The notes under the pieces are model-generated. The model made no database searches. It had not been told where the DNA came from and saw nothing but the letters and a program-made list of their open reading frames with translations. A program made the position numbers and the translations under genes. From the NCBI GenBank assembly GCA_964568825.1, contig CAZMSA010000186.1, forward strand, positions 1 to 6,873: a DNA stretch of 6,873 nucleotides, written 5' to 3'. Shown here one piece after another: positions 1 through 5,643 of the stretch. Origin of the DNA: CAVVDT01 sp964568825 (lineage in GTDB: Bacteria > Pseudomonadota > Alphaproteobacteria > Rhizobiales > Aestuariivirgaceae). The stretch's first letter is position 1, and each line of letters begins with the position of its first letter.

Positions 1-2
1 GC

Positions 3-134
3 GACACTTATCAGGCGCTGGCCGTGACACACGCACTTTTCAAACACGCGCTGAGCCTGTCTGCTCAACTGGACTTGCCGGTGCTGCCGCGGAGGATGTC
101 GCGGCAGTCGCTTGGCTTACCCCACCCTGCCTGA
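3..134 (+). other. Short open frame running off the left edge, possible gene 3' end
   Basis: A plus-strand frame is open from the left edge to a TGA at 132-134 (43 codons). The translation begins DTYQALAVTHALFKHALSLS and is rich in Leu and Ala with several basic residues, in the manner of an alpha-helical protein C-terminus. A transposase tail is one possibility given the rearranged neighbourhood. I do not recognise the family, and an open frame this short is not significant at this GC content. If it is real, it would be the only plus-strand gene in the window and would converge on the operon. Confidence 0.12.
84..107. repeat. Perfect 8-bp inverted repeat with 8-nt loop
   Basis: Arms CTGCCGCG (84-91) and CGCGGCAG (100-107) are exact reverse complements separated by GAGGATGT. 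The GC-rich stem would form a stable hairpin on either strand. No T-run follows on either strand, so it does not look like a canonical intrinsic terminator. It could be chance in GC-rich DNA, a protein-binding palindrome, or a subterminal repeat of a mobile element. Confidence 0.45.
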
Positions 135-248
135 AGAAGCCTTCCAGTGCTCCGCGATCTGACCACAGAGGCTACACGCATGACTTCGGGTTCGGAAAGC
201 GTGGTGTCGAAAGCGTCAGGCTTGGCGGTTTGGTCAGCAACTGTCCCC

Positions 249-401
249 GAAATGCCCGGCCTCTTCCAGGACCATCGGCTCTGGGCAACCTCGTCTGTTC
301 TTGCGCAGTTCACTCACTACAGGCACACCCAACACCGGGTCTTTCGCGCCAATGGCCATGAGACTTTTGCCCAGTTTCACCCGCGCCTTGTCCGCCAGTT
401 C
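249..401 (-). pseudogene. Haloalkane dehalogenase C-terminal fragment (DhlA/DhmA type), remnant
   Basis: The minus-strand frame encodes about 51 residues matching the C-terminal part of class-I haloalkane dehalogenases, alpha/beta-hydrolases that convert a haloalkane and water to an alcohol and halide. Recognisable blocks are SLMAIGAKDPVLG and GCPEPMVLEEAGHF. The Asp of AKDPVLG (codon 339-341) and the His of AGHF (codon 252-254) are 29 residues apart, the same separation as the catalytic acid Asp260 and catalytic base His289 of Xanthobacter DhlA. The N-terminal domain with the nucleophile Asp and the cap domain is absent, because upstream DNA is the peptidase gene in another frame. The family's usual tail after GHF (VQE...) is also missing: the frame continues GDSC and stops at 234-236. 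I infer a non-functional remnant truncated at both ends. The left boundary is sharp; the right boundary is uncertain, around 400-440. Confidence 0.72.
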
Positions 402-1654
402 AATGCTTCTCGTGGCGTGGCGTTCGCGGCGGCCATGACGCATGCCGCAGCGAGCACCACCGCTCCTGCGAGTTCGTCCGGTCTGACCTTGTCCCGCGTG
501 TCGGCGGGCGTCAGCACGTAGCGCAGGTTGGCCCGGGGGTCATCGAAGCCGGCCACCAGCCGCAGGGCGGGAATGCCGGCGTCGGCGAAATTGGCATGGT
601 CGGAATTGCGCATCAACGGCAAGTGGATAGCGAGCGATGCCGCGTTGTTGGAAGCCACGCTCTGAAGGAACGGCCCCAGCGCCGGAAAATCGCTGGTGAG
701 CGCGGTAAGCTGCGAACTTCCCGCCACCGAGTCGAGATTGACAACGAGCGAAATCGCGGCCCTTTCCGCCGCGCTCAAGCCCCCCACGTAATGCGCCGAA
801 CCGGTGAGCGCCCATTCCTCCACGTTGAAGAACATCATCCTCACCCCTCGGCGAAAATGGCAGATTTCCGGTGCCAACGCGCGCATCACCGCGAGCACCG
901 CGGCAACCCCCGAGGCATTGTCCATGGCGCTTTCCGCGATCTCGTGCCCGTCGATATGCGCCGACAGCACCACCCATTCATCCGTCTTGCCCGGCACATC
1001 GAAGACGAGGTTTTGCGCCTCAGCCGGCCCCTCGGCGGTCTCCAGTTCGATGCTCGCCGTTGCCCGCCGTCCATTCACCGCGGCAAGGCGCCCGGCCGTT
1101 TCCGGTGCGATGCCGAGGGCGGGAATGCCGTCCAGTCCTGAGCGGCCGGACGAGCCGGCCACGACCGCGCCTTCGAGCGGTCCGGCAATGAAAAAGCCGG
1201 CCGCGCCCGCCTCAACAGCCATGCGGTATTTGCGGCTACGGTGAATGGTACCCGAGGCAAACATCAACTCGTGACGCACAAGGGCGATGCGCCCTGGCAG
1301 CTCGGCCTTGTGGCTTTCGAAATCGGCCGGCGCGCCGCGACCCAGATCGACCACCTCCGCCGTCAACCCGCCGCCAGCGGCAGGCGCTGAGAAAAGTAGC
1401 GGATAACAATCGCATGCGCTGCCATCGGCAAGGCGCAACGCGGCCCGGGTGGCGCGCCAGCCCTGATAGGGCACCGGCAGCCGCCGCGCCGCAACGCCCG
1501 AATCCTCTTCGCCCAGCCGCGCCACCAGTTCAACCGCGCGGCGCTCGCTGTCGCTGCCGGCAAGCCTGCCGCCACAATCGCAAATGGCGGCGAACGCGGT
1601 CATCAGCTTGGGATCGTTTTCGATGCGCGAAGCGAGTGTCGGATCAAGAGGCAT
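377..1654 (-). CDS. M28 family zinc metallopeptidase (aminopeptidase-like), cytoplasmic
   Basis: Predicted di-zinc exopeptidase of 425 residues. The visible active-site set follows the M28 pattern: His233 and catalytic Asp235 in SAHIDGHE, bridging Asp245 in AMDNASG, general-base Glu279 and zinc ligand Glu280 in FNVEEWALTGS, Asp308 in NLDSV, and His353 in SDHANFADAGIPAL. A PA-like insert occupies roughly residues 90-200 (GRIALVRH ... AGAAGFFIAGP ... IPALGIAPE). There is no signal peptide or membrane segment, unlike many exported M28 enzymes, so it should act in the cytoplasm on imported peptides or N-acylated amino acids. The ATG at 1652-1654 is preceded by AGGGA six bases upstream and lies 9 bases after the previous stop. 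The last seven or so residues (NWRTRRG) overlap the dehalogenase remnant in another frame, so the native C-terminus may have been replaced. The catalytic core is complete and the enzyme is probably active. The specific substrate is unknown. Confidence 0.9.
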   Translation of the reverse strand: MPLDPTLASRIENDPKLMTAFAAICDCGGRLAGSDSERRAVELVARLGEEDSGVAARRLPVPYQGWRATRAALRLADGSACDCYPLLFSAPAAGGGLTAEVVDLGRGAPADFESHKAELPGRIALVRHELMFASGTIHRSRKYRMAVEAGAAGFFIAGPLEGAVVAGSSGRSGLDGIPALGIAPETAGRLAAVNGRRATASIELETAEGPAEAQNLVFDVPGKTDEWVVLSAHIDGHEIAESAMDNASGVAAVLAVMRALAPEICHFRRGVRMMFFNVEEWALTGSAHYVGGLSAAERAAISLVVNLDSVAGSSQLTALTSDFPALGPFLQSVASNNAASLAIHLPLMRNSDHANFADAGIPALRLVAGFDDPRANLRYVLTPADTRDKVRPDELAGAVVLAAACVMAAANATPREALNWRTRRG

Positions 1655-1660
1655 GATGGG

Positions 1661-1666
1661 TCCCTA
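1661..1666 (-). promoter_or_regulatory. Ribosome binding site of the M28 gene, fused with upstream stop codon
   Basis: On the minus strand the sequence TAGGGA combines the TAG stop of the preceding oxidoreductase (1664-1666) with the AGGGA Shine-Dalgarno of the peptidase, six bases before its ATG. Terminating ribosomes therefore sit on the next start site, which suggests translational coupling and supports the chosen start. Confidence 0.55.
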
Positions 1667-2779
1667 CTCTGTCGTGTCGAACCGGTCGACGGCAAAGGCC
1701 GCGATCGGCAGGCTCGCCTTGCCTTGCATCACCAGTTCGGCGACCAGTCGCCCGACAATCGGGGCGAGTTGAAAGCCGTGACCGCAAAAGCCGAAGGCAT
1801 GAACGGCGTTGGACGAAGCCCGGCTGGGGCCGATCACCGGGATCTCATCGGCAAAAATCCCCTCGATGCCGGCCCAGGACCGCACCACCGGCACATCGCC
1901 CAGCATGGGAAAAAGATCGCGCACCGTCTCGGCGCTCGCCTTGAGGCCGGCGAAGTCGGGGCGGTAGGTCATCGTGTCGCGGTCGCCGATGGCAGGCCGG
2001 CCGCCGCCGATCACCAGCGTGCCGTTAAGCATCTGCTTGAACGACAAGGGCCGCTCGGTGCCGATGATCACGGGCTTGAGAAAGGGCTCCACCCGCGCCG
2101 TCACCATCATCATGGGGAGGAAATACGATAACGGCACCGGATCGCCGATGAGCCCGGCGATGTGCCCGCCCCAGGCACCGGCAGTGTTCACGATGAAGCC
2201 CGCCTCAACCTCAATCCCCGTAGCAGCGACGCGCCAGCCCTTGGCGGCCGGCGCGAGCGTCTCGACGCGGCAACCTTCATGGATGTCGACGCCCGTCGCC
2301 AGCGCGGCCCGACGGAAGGCCATGGTGGTGTGATAGGGGCTGGCGGCCCCGTCTTCGCGGGCCATGAGGCCACCCCTGACCGTCGCGGCGATGCCCGGCA
2401 CCAATGCCTTCAGTTCATCGGCATTGATGAGCTCTTCATGGCTGTAGCCGAGATCGTGCATGCGCGCGTCCCGCGCCCTCAGTTCGTCCAGCCCGGCATC
2501 GGTCTCGGCCACGGCGAGCTGGCCGACGGTGTGATAGCGGCAATCGTCGCCAAGCTCGCTCTCGATGTCGTGCCAGATGGCGCGTGAGGCGAGTGCCAGC
2601 GGCACCTCGGCCTCATGCCGCAGCAGGGTGCGCACGCCGCCGGCGTTGGCCCCCGAGGCATGGCGGCCCACATGGTCCTTTTCCAGCACCACCACCTTGA
2701 GACCGCGGCGGGCAAGGTTGAGCGCCGCCGAGCAGCCGTGAATGCCGCCGCCGATGACCGCGACATCGGCCTTCATCAC
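1664..2779 (-). CDS. FAD-dependent oxidoreductase, DAO family, sarcosine oxidase beta-like
   Basis: Single-domain D-amino-acid-oxidase-fold flavoprotein of 371 residues, predicted to oxidise the C-N bond of an amino or N-methyl amino acid. The N-terminal dinucleotide fold has GGGIHG at 10-15 with the acidic Glu33 closing the second strand (VVVLEKD). The stretch ASGANAGGVRTLLRHEAEVP (41-60) is typical of the SoxB-like branch. The C-terminal flavin region shows SWAGIEGIFADEIPVIGPS (301-319) and FGFCGHGFQLAPIVGRLVAE (329-348). Aligned by eye, the His that carries covalent FMN in heterotetrameric sarcosine oxidase beta is not present (GAASPYHTT region, 144-152), so the flavin is probably non-covalent. 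It overlaps the alpha-subunit stop and is co-transcribed with the three-subunit dehydrogenase, so it may be a second substrate-specific module or act on the next intermediate. The start may be the GTG at 2779 or the ATG at 2776. Its substrate cannot be assigned. Confidence 0.88.
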   Translation of the reverse strand: MMKADVAVIGGGIHGCSAALNLARRGLKVVVLEKDHVGRHASGANAGGVRTLLRHEAEVPLALASRAIWHDIESELGDDCRYHTVGQLAVAETDAGLDELRARDARMHDLGYSHEELINADELKALVPGIAATVRGGLMAREDGAASPYHTTMAFRRAALATGVDIHEGCRVETLAPAAKGWRVAATGIEVEAGFIVNTAGAWGGHIAGLIGDPVPLSYFLPMMMVTARVEPFLKPVIIGTERPLSFKQMLNGTLVIGGGRPAIGDRDTMTYRPDFAGLKASAETVRDLFPMLGDVPVVRSWAGIEGIFADEIPVIGPSRASSNAVHAFGFCGHGFQLAPIVGRLVAELVMQGKASLPIAAFAVDRFDTTE

Positions 2780-2790
2780 GCGTCTTCCTC
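2774..2790 (-). promoter_or_regulatory. Start region with GTG/ATG choice and alpha-gene stop overlap
   Basis: The minus strand reads GAGGAAGACGCGTGATG. The GAGG Shine-Dalgarno is 7 bases from the GTG (2779) and 10 bases from the ATG (2776). Choosing GTG gives a 4-base GTGA overlap with the alpha stop TGA (2776-2778); choosing ATG gives a 1-base TGATG overlap. Spacing slightly favours GTG and codon preference favours ATG. Either way the arrangement implies coupled translation. Confidence 0.5.
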
Positions 2791-4245
2791 GTCCTTCGGT
2801 CCGGTGGGCATGGGAGGGGCGCCGGCGGGCGGCTCACCGACACCGGCAAGCCCCGCCAGCTCGCCCACGGTGATGGGCTTGACGGGTGGGCGAATGCGCA
2901 GGTGACCGACCTCGGCCATGCTGCGCCCGCCGGCTGATGCCAGCACCGCCGCTGCGGTGAGGCCGCACATGCGGCCCTGGCAGGGGCCCATGCCGCAGCG
3001 GGTAAAGGCCTTGGCCTGGTTGGGGCCGGGACAACCCATGGCGGCCACACGGCGCAATTCGCCCGCCGTCACCTCCTCGCAGCGGCATACCATGGTCTCG
3101 TCATCGGGCGGCGCCAGCACTTCCTGGTGCGGGCGATAGAGGCAATCGAGGAAGCGGCGCACCCGGCGCCCTGCCCTCATGCGCGCCAGGATCGGCCGCG
3201 AGCGGGTTTCGAGATCGCCGGCGGCGAGGCGGCCAAGGTCGGCGGCAACCGCCAGCGCGGCGAGATGGCCGGCATCGGCGGCGAGGTCGGCCCCGCCGAT
3301 ACCGGCGCCGTCGCCGGCCACCAGGATGGGCTCAACGCCGGTGCGCCCGAAGGCATCGGCGCGCGGGCGCCAGCACCATTGCGTGTCGTCGAAATCGTGC
3401 TCGATGCCGGCCGCCATGGAAAGCTGCACATTGGGAATGACGCCTTCGTGCAGCAGCACCAGCCGGCAGGCGATGCGCTGGCTGCGGCCGCCGGCTGAAA
3501 AGCTGATCGCCTCGACCGCCTCATCGCCCTCGATGCGGATGCGGCTGACGCCCTTGTGCCAGGCCGTACCGCTACGCTTGACCTCGCGCAGCCAGCGCAG
3601 CCCCTTGCGCAGGTCGTTGCCGGCAACATAGGCAGAGGGCAAGAGCGGTGCCGCGTTCATGAAATTGGCGCGCGGCGTGGTGTCGAGGACGGCAGCGATG
3701 CGGGCGCCTGCCGCCAGTAACTGGCGCGCGATCAGCACCACGAGCGGGCCGCTGCCGGCCAGCACCACCGGGGTTGAGGGGACGAGGCCGGAGCTCTTCA
3801 GCAGCGTCTGCGCGGCGCCGGCGCCCATCACGCCGGGCAGCGTCCAGCCCGGCAGCGGCACCGGGCGCTCCATGGCGCCGGGCGCGATGATGACGCGCCT
3901 TGCCGCGATCCAGCGGGCACCGTCCGGGCCATTGACGCCGAGCCCCCCGTCGGGCGCGATATCGAAGACGCCATGGCCGGGCAGGTAGCGACAGCCGGAA
4001 GCGCGGAAGCGCTGCACCTGATCGCCGCCTTTGGCATAGTCCTCGCCCAGCAGCGCCAGCCGCTCCGGCCGGTTGCCCGTATCCTCTATGGCCCGGTAGA
4101 TCTGGCCGCCGGGGCCTGAGCCTTCATCGAAGACCGTCGCCTTCACCCCGAGTTCGCCGGCGGTGATGGCGGCGGCAAGGCCGGCCGGCCCGGCGCCGAT
4201 GATGGCAAGCTCGACGCTATCGTCGAAAGAGGCCTTCATGTTCAT
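2776..4245 (-). CDS. FAD/[2Fe-2S] oxidoreductase, alpha subunit (HcnB/OoxA/PDH-alpha-like)
   Basis: Large electron-transfer subunit (489 residues) of a multi-subunit amino-acid dehydrogenase. The N-terminal FAD fold has IIGAGPAGLAAA with Gly17, Gly19 and Gly22, followed by VFDEG (38-42) and GPGGQIYR. A second nucleotide fold at about 160-180 reads VLAGSGPLVV; the third Gly of GxGxxG is Val, so NAD(P)H binding is doubtful. The C-terminal FAD motif is LVAGDGAGIGG (308-318). Residues about 385-430 form a BFD-like [2Fe-2S] domain with VCRCEEVT and RCGMGPCQGRMCG; the likely ligands are Cys387, Cys389, Cys422 and Cys427. Relatives are HCN synthase HcnB, octopine/nopaline oxidase A, D-hydroxyproline dehydrogenase alpha and archaeal dye-linked proline dehydrogenase alpha. 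Its ATG overlaps the gamma stop as ATGA. A second in-frame ATG at 4239 is possible, and the Shine-Dalgarno (GGTGG) is weak. The protein should be cytoplasmic and relay electrons from the beta-subunit flavin. Confidence 0.9.
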   Translation of the reverse strand: MNMKASFDDSVELAIIGAGPAGLAAAITAGELGVKATVFDEGSGPGGQIYRAIEDTGNRPERLALLGEDYAKGGDQVQRFRASGCRYLPGHGVFDIAPDGGLGVNGPDGARWIAARRVIIAPGAMERPVPLPGWTLPGVMGAGAAQTLLKSSGLVPSTPVVLAGSGPLVVLIARQLLAAGARIAAVLDTTPRANFMNAAPLLPSAYVAGNDLRKGLRWLREVKRSGTAWHKGVSRIRIEGDEAVEAISFSAGGRSQRIACRLVLLHEGVIPNVQLSMAAGIEHDFDDTQWCWRPRADAFGRTGVEPILVAGDGAGIGGADLAADAGHLAALAVAADLGRLAAGDLETRSRPILARMRAGRRVRRFLDCLYRPHQEVLAPPDDETMVCRCEEVTAGELRRVAAMGCPGPNQAKAFTRCGMGPCQGRMCGLTAAAVLASAGGRSMAEVGHLRIRPPVKPITVGELAGLAGVGEPPAGAPPMPTGPKDEEDA

Positions 4246-4547
4246 TCACCACCGCCGTTCTTCACCTTCGCCGGACCGTCCTGGCGGCGCACCCGCATGC
4301 CGGCGCGCACTGTCGTCAGGCAGGCCTGGCGGTTGGGACGGCCGTCGATCTCCACCAGGCATTCAAAGCACGCCCCGATGAGGCAATGGGGCGCGCGGCG
4401 GTCCCCGGAGACCACCGCGCGGCGGTTATGGCCGACGCCGTGGGCAAGCAGCGCCGCGGCTACCGTGTCGCCCGCCTCGGCGGTGACCATCTCGCCCTCG
4501 AAGTCAAAGCTGACCGGCTCTCGCGGTTCACACAGTCTCTGAAACAT
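4242..4547 (-). CDS. (2Fe-2S)-binding protein, gamma subunit (HcnA-like)
   Basis: Small iron-sulfur subunit of 101 residues with one ferredoxin-type domain. The cluster motif is C-x4-C-x2-C-x12-C: Cys55, Cys60, Cys63 and Cys76, in the context PHCLIGACFECLVEIDGR and RQACLTT. The N-terminal part (VSFDFEGEMVTAEAGDTVAAALLAHG) is typical of the short Fer2 family found as HcnA or as the small subunit of D-hydroxyproline and proline dehydrogenases. In such complexes it carries electrons between flavin centres or to the acceptor chain. I chose the ATG at 4545-4547 because GGAGG stands just upstream. The frame is open to an ATG at 4625, but that would add 26 residues lying inside the beta gene without family resemblance. 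It overlaps the beta 3' end by 20 bases and shares ATGA with the alpha start. Confidence 0.9.
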   Translation of the reverse strand: MFQRLCEPREPVSFDFEGEMVTAEAGDTVAAALLAHGVGHNRRAVVSGDRRAPHCLIGACFECLVEIDGRPNRQACLTTVRAGMRVRRQDGPAKVKNGGGE

Positions 4548-5643
4548 CGAACCTCCGTGTGGAAAAGCGTTCGAAGGTGGCCGGCATGTCGTGGCCGAGC
4601 ACCCAGCGGGAGATATCGCGCGCATGCACCGCCGCCAGCGTCACGCCGGAGTGGCAGGCGGCGACGAAGACGCCGGGATGGGTCTTCGATGTCTCGTAGA
4701 TGGGAAAGCCGTCGGCCGTCATGATGCGCAAGGCCGCCCAACTCCTGATCACGCGCAGATCGCGCAGGTAAGGAAAGGCACGCAAGGCACTGGCCGCCAC
4801 GTTGCGCGAACGGTCGGCGCGGGTGCGTGCATCGAAGCCGAAGTCGTCGACGGTGAAGCCGAGCATCATCACCCCTTCGCGCGTCTGGCGCACCAGGTTG
4901 GTGGGCATGGGCAAGCGCGGCCCGGTGCGCTCGGTCACCAGAATCTGGCCGTGCAGAGGCACGATCGGGGCATTGATCCCGACCAGGCGGGCGAGCGGGC
5001 CGGTCGACAGCCCCGCCGCGATCACCACCTTGGGCGCGCTATAGGACGCCTTGCCCGTTGTGACCTTCGTCACGGCGCCTGAACGTTCAATGTTTTCAAC
5101 GCGCTCGCCCGGATGGTACTCGCCGCCCTTGGCCTCGAAGTTCGCGTGCAGGGCACGCAAGAGGTAGAGCGGGTTGGCATGGCCGTCATAGGGCGAATAG
5201 CTGCCGCTCACCACGTCGGGGCCGATACCGGGCAGGCGCCCGGCAACGGCCTTGTGGTCGAGCAACTCGTAGTCGTAGGGCTTGTTGCCGGCCTCGCGGG
5301 CAAGCTGGGCGAGGAGGTCCGCATTCTCGCGCGCCTCGTCTTCGCTCAGGTTGAGCACCATGCCGCCGGGGCGCTCGTGGCCCACGTCGATGCCGGTCTC
5401 GCTCATCAGTTCGGTGGCGAAGTCGCCCCACAGATCGGCCGAGCGCAGCGACCATTGGGCGTATTCGGGGCAGCCCCTGCCCTTGCCCTGCACCCAGACC
5501 AGGCCGAAATTGCCGCGCGAGGCGCGCAAGGCCACATCGCCCTCATCAAGGAGAAGCGTCTTCGCCCCCTGCCGCACGAGGCCGCGGGCGATGGCGGAGC
5601 CCACAAGCCCGCCGCCGATCACGATGACGTCTGGTGCGGTCAT
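4528..5643 (-). CDS. FAD-dependent oxidoreductase, DAO family, beta subunit (HcnC/OoxB-like)
   Basis: Probable catalytic subunit of the three-component dehydrogenase (371 residues), which would oxidise an amino, imino or N-substituted amino acid at the C-N bond. The FAD fold begins at residue 6: VIVIGGGLVGSAIARGL with GGGLVG at 10-15 and acidic Asp33/Glu34 (LLLDEG). The segment RASRGNFGLVWVQGKGRG (40-57) marks the HcnC/OoxB-like subgroup. The C-terminal flavin region has SWAALRIMTADGFPIYE (301-317), where Arg306 is in the position of the conserved WxGxRP arginine, and VFVAACHSGVTLAAVHA (325-341), the variant of the usual AxGHxxxG motif. There is no signal peptide. The ATG at 5643 has GGGAG 7 bases upstream and overlaps the ATPase stop as ATGA. 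Position between a peptide transporter and the gamma and alpha genes supports a catabolic dehydrogenase over cyanide synthesis. Proline, hydroxyproline or an opine are candidate substrates, but none is shown by the sequence. Confidence 0.88.
   Translation of the reverse strand: MTAPDVIVIGGGLVGSAIARGLVRQGAKTLLLDEGDVALRASRGNFGLVWVQGKGRGCPEYAQWSLRSADLWGDFATELMSETGIDVGHERPGGMVLNLSEDEARENADLLAQLAREAGNKPYDYELLDHKAVAGRLPGIGPDVVSGSYSPYDGHANPLYLLRALHANFEAKGGEYHPGERVENIERSGAVTKVTTGKASYSAPKVVIAAGLSTGPLARLVGINAPIVPLHGQILVTERTGPRLPMPTNLVRQTREGVMMLGFTVDDFGFDARTRADRSRNVAASALRAFPYLRDLRVIRSWAALRIMTADGFPIYETSKTHPGVFVAACHSGVTLAAVHARDISRWVLGHDMPATFERFSTRRFDVSETV
4552..4556 (-). promoter_or_regulatory. Ribosome binding site of the [2Fe-2S] subunit gene
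   Basis: GGAGG on the minus strand lies 4 bases before the ATG at 4547 and inside the 3' end of the beta gene. The spacing is slightly short, but the core is the strongest Shine-Dalgarno near this start, and it decides for the 101-residue product over the 127-residue reading. Confidence 0.6.

Larger units (their letters stand above)
1..248. other. Region without a supported gene
   Basis: No coding region is supported here on either strand. Base composition is visibly lower in GC (about 57% in the 181-240 stretch I counted) than the operon to the right. The longest frames are short, carry no motif I recognise, and overlap each other. The stretch lies beyond the point where the dehalogenase remnant stops, so it may belong to whatever replaced the rest of that gene, for example mobile-element or rearranged DNA. 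I could not recognise a transposase, terminal inverted repeats or a target duplication. It contains the hairpin at 84-107 and the open frame at 3-134, listed separately. Confidence 0.5.

Noticed and set aside
65..313. 82-codon minus-strand frame after the dehalogenase break, considered as a frameshifted continuation of that gene
   Set aside because: Beyond the GHF motif neither of the other two frames gives the expected dehalogenase tail (VQE... helix), so a simple frameshift does not explain the break.
234..376. Intrinsic terminator for the operon just after the peptidase stop
   Set aside because: I found no GC-rich hairpin followed by a T-run on the minus strand in this stretch; it is occupied by the dehalogenase fragment.
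147..521. 124-codon plus-strand frame across the left flank
   Set aside because: It runs antisense through the dehalogenase remnant and the peptidase 3' end and shows no motif of its own.
4242..4625. Longer 127-residue version of the [2Fe-2S] protein
   Set aside because: The extra 26 residues lie within the beta gene, lack family resemblance, and a GGAGG is placed before the internal ATG at 4547.
4242..5643. Assignment of the trio as hydrogen cyanide synthase hcnABC
   Set aside because: The domain plan fits, but gene order differs from hcnABC and the transporter, second DAO and peptidase point to catabolism, so no hcn symbol is justified.
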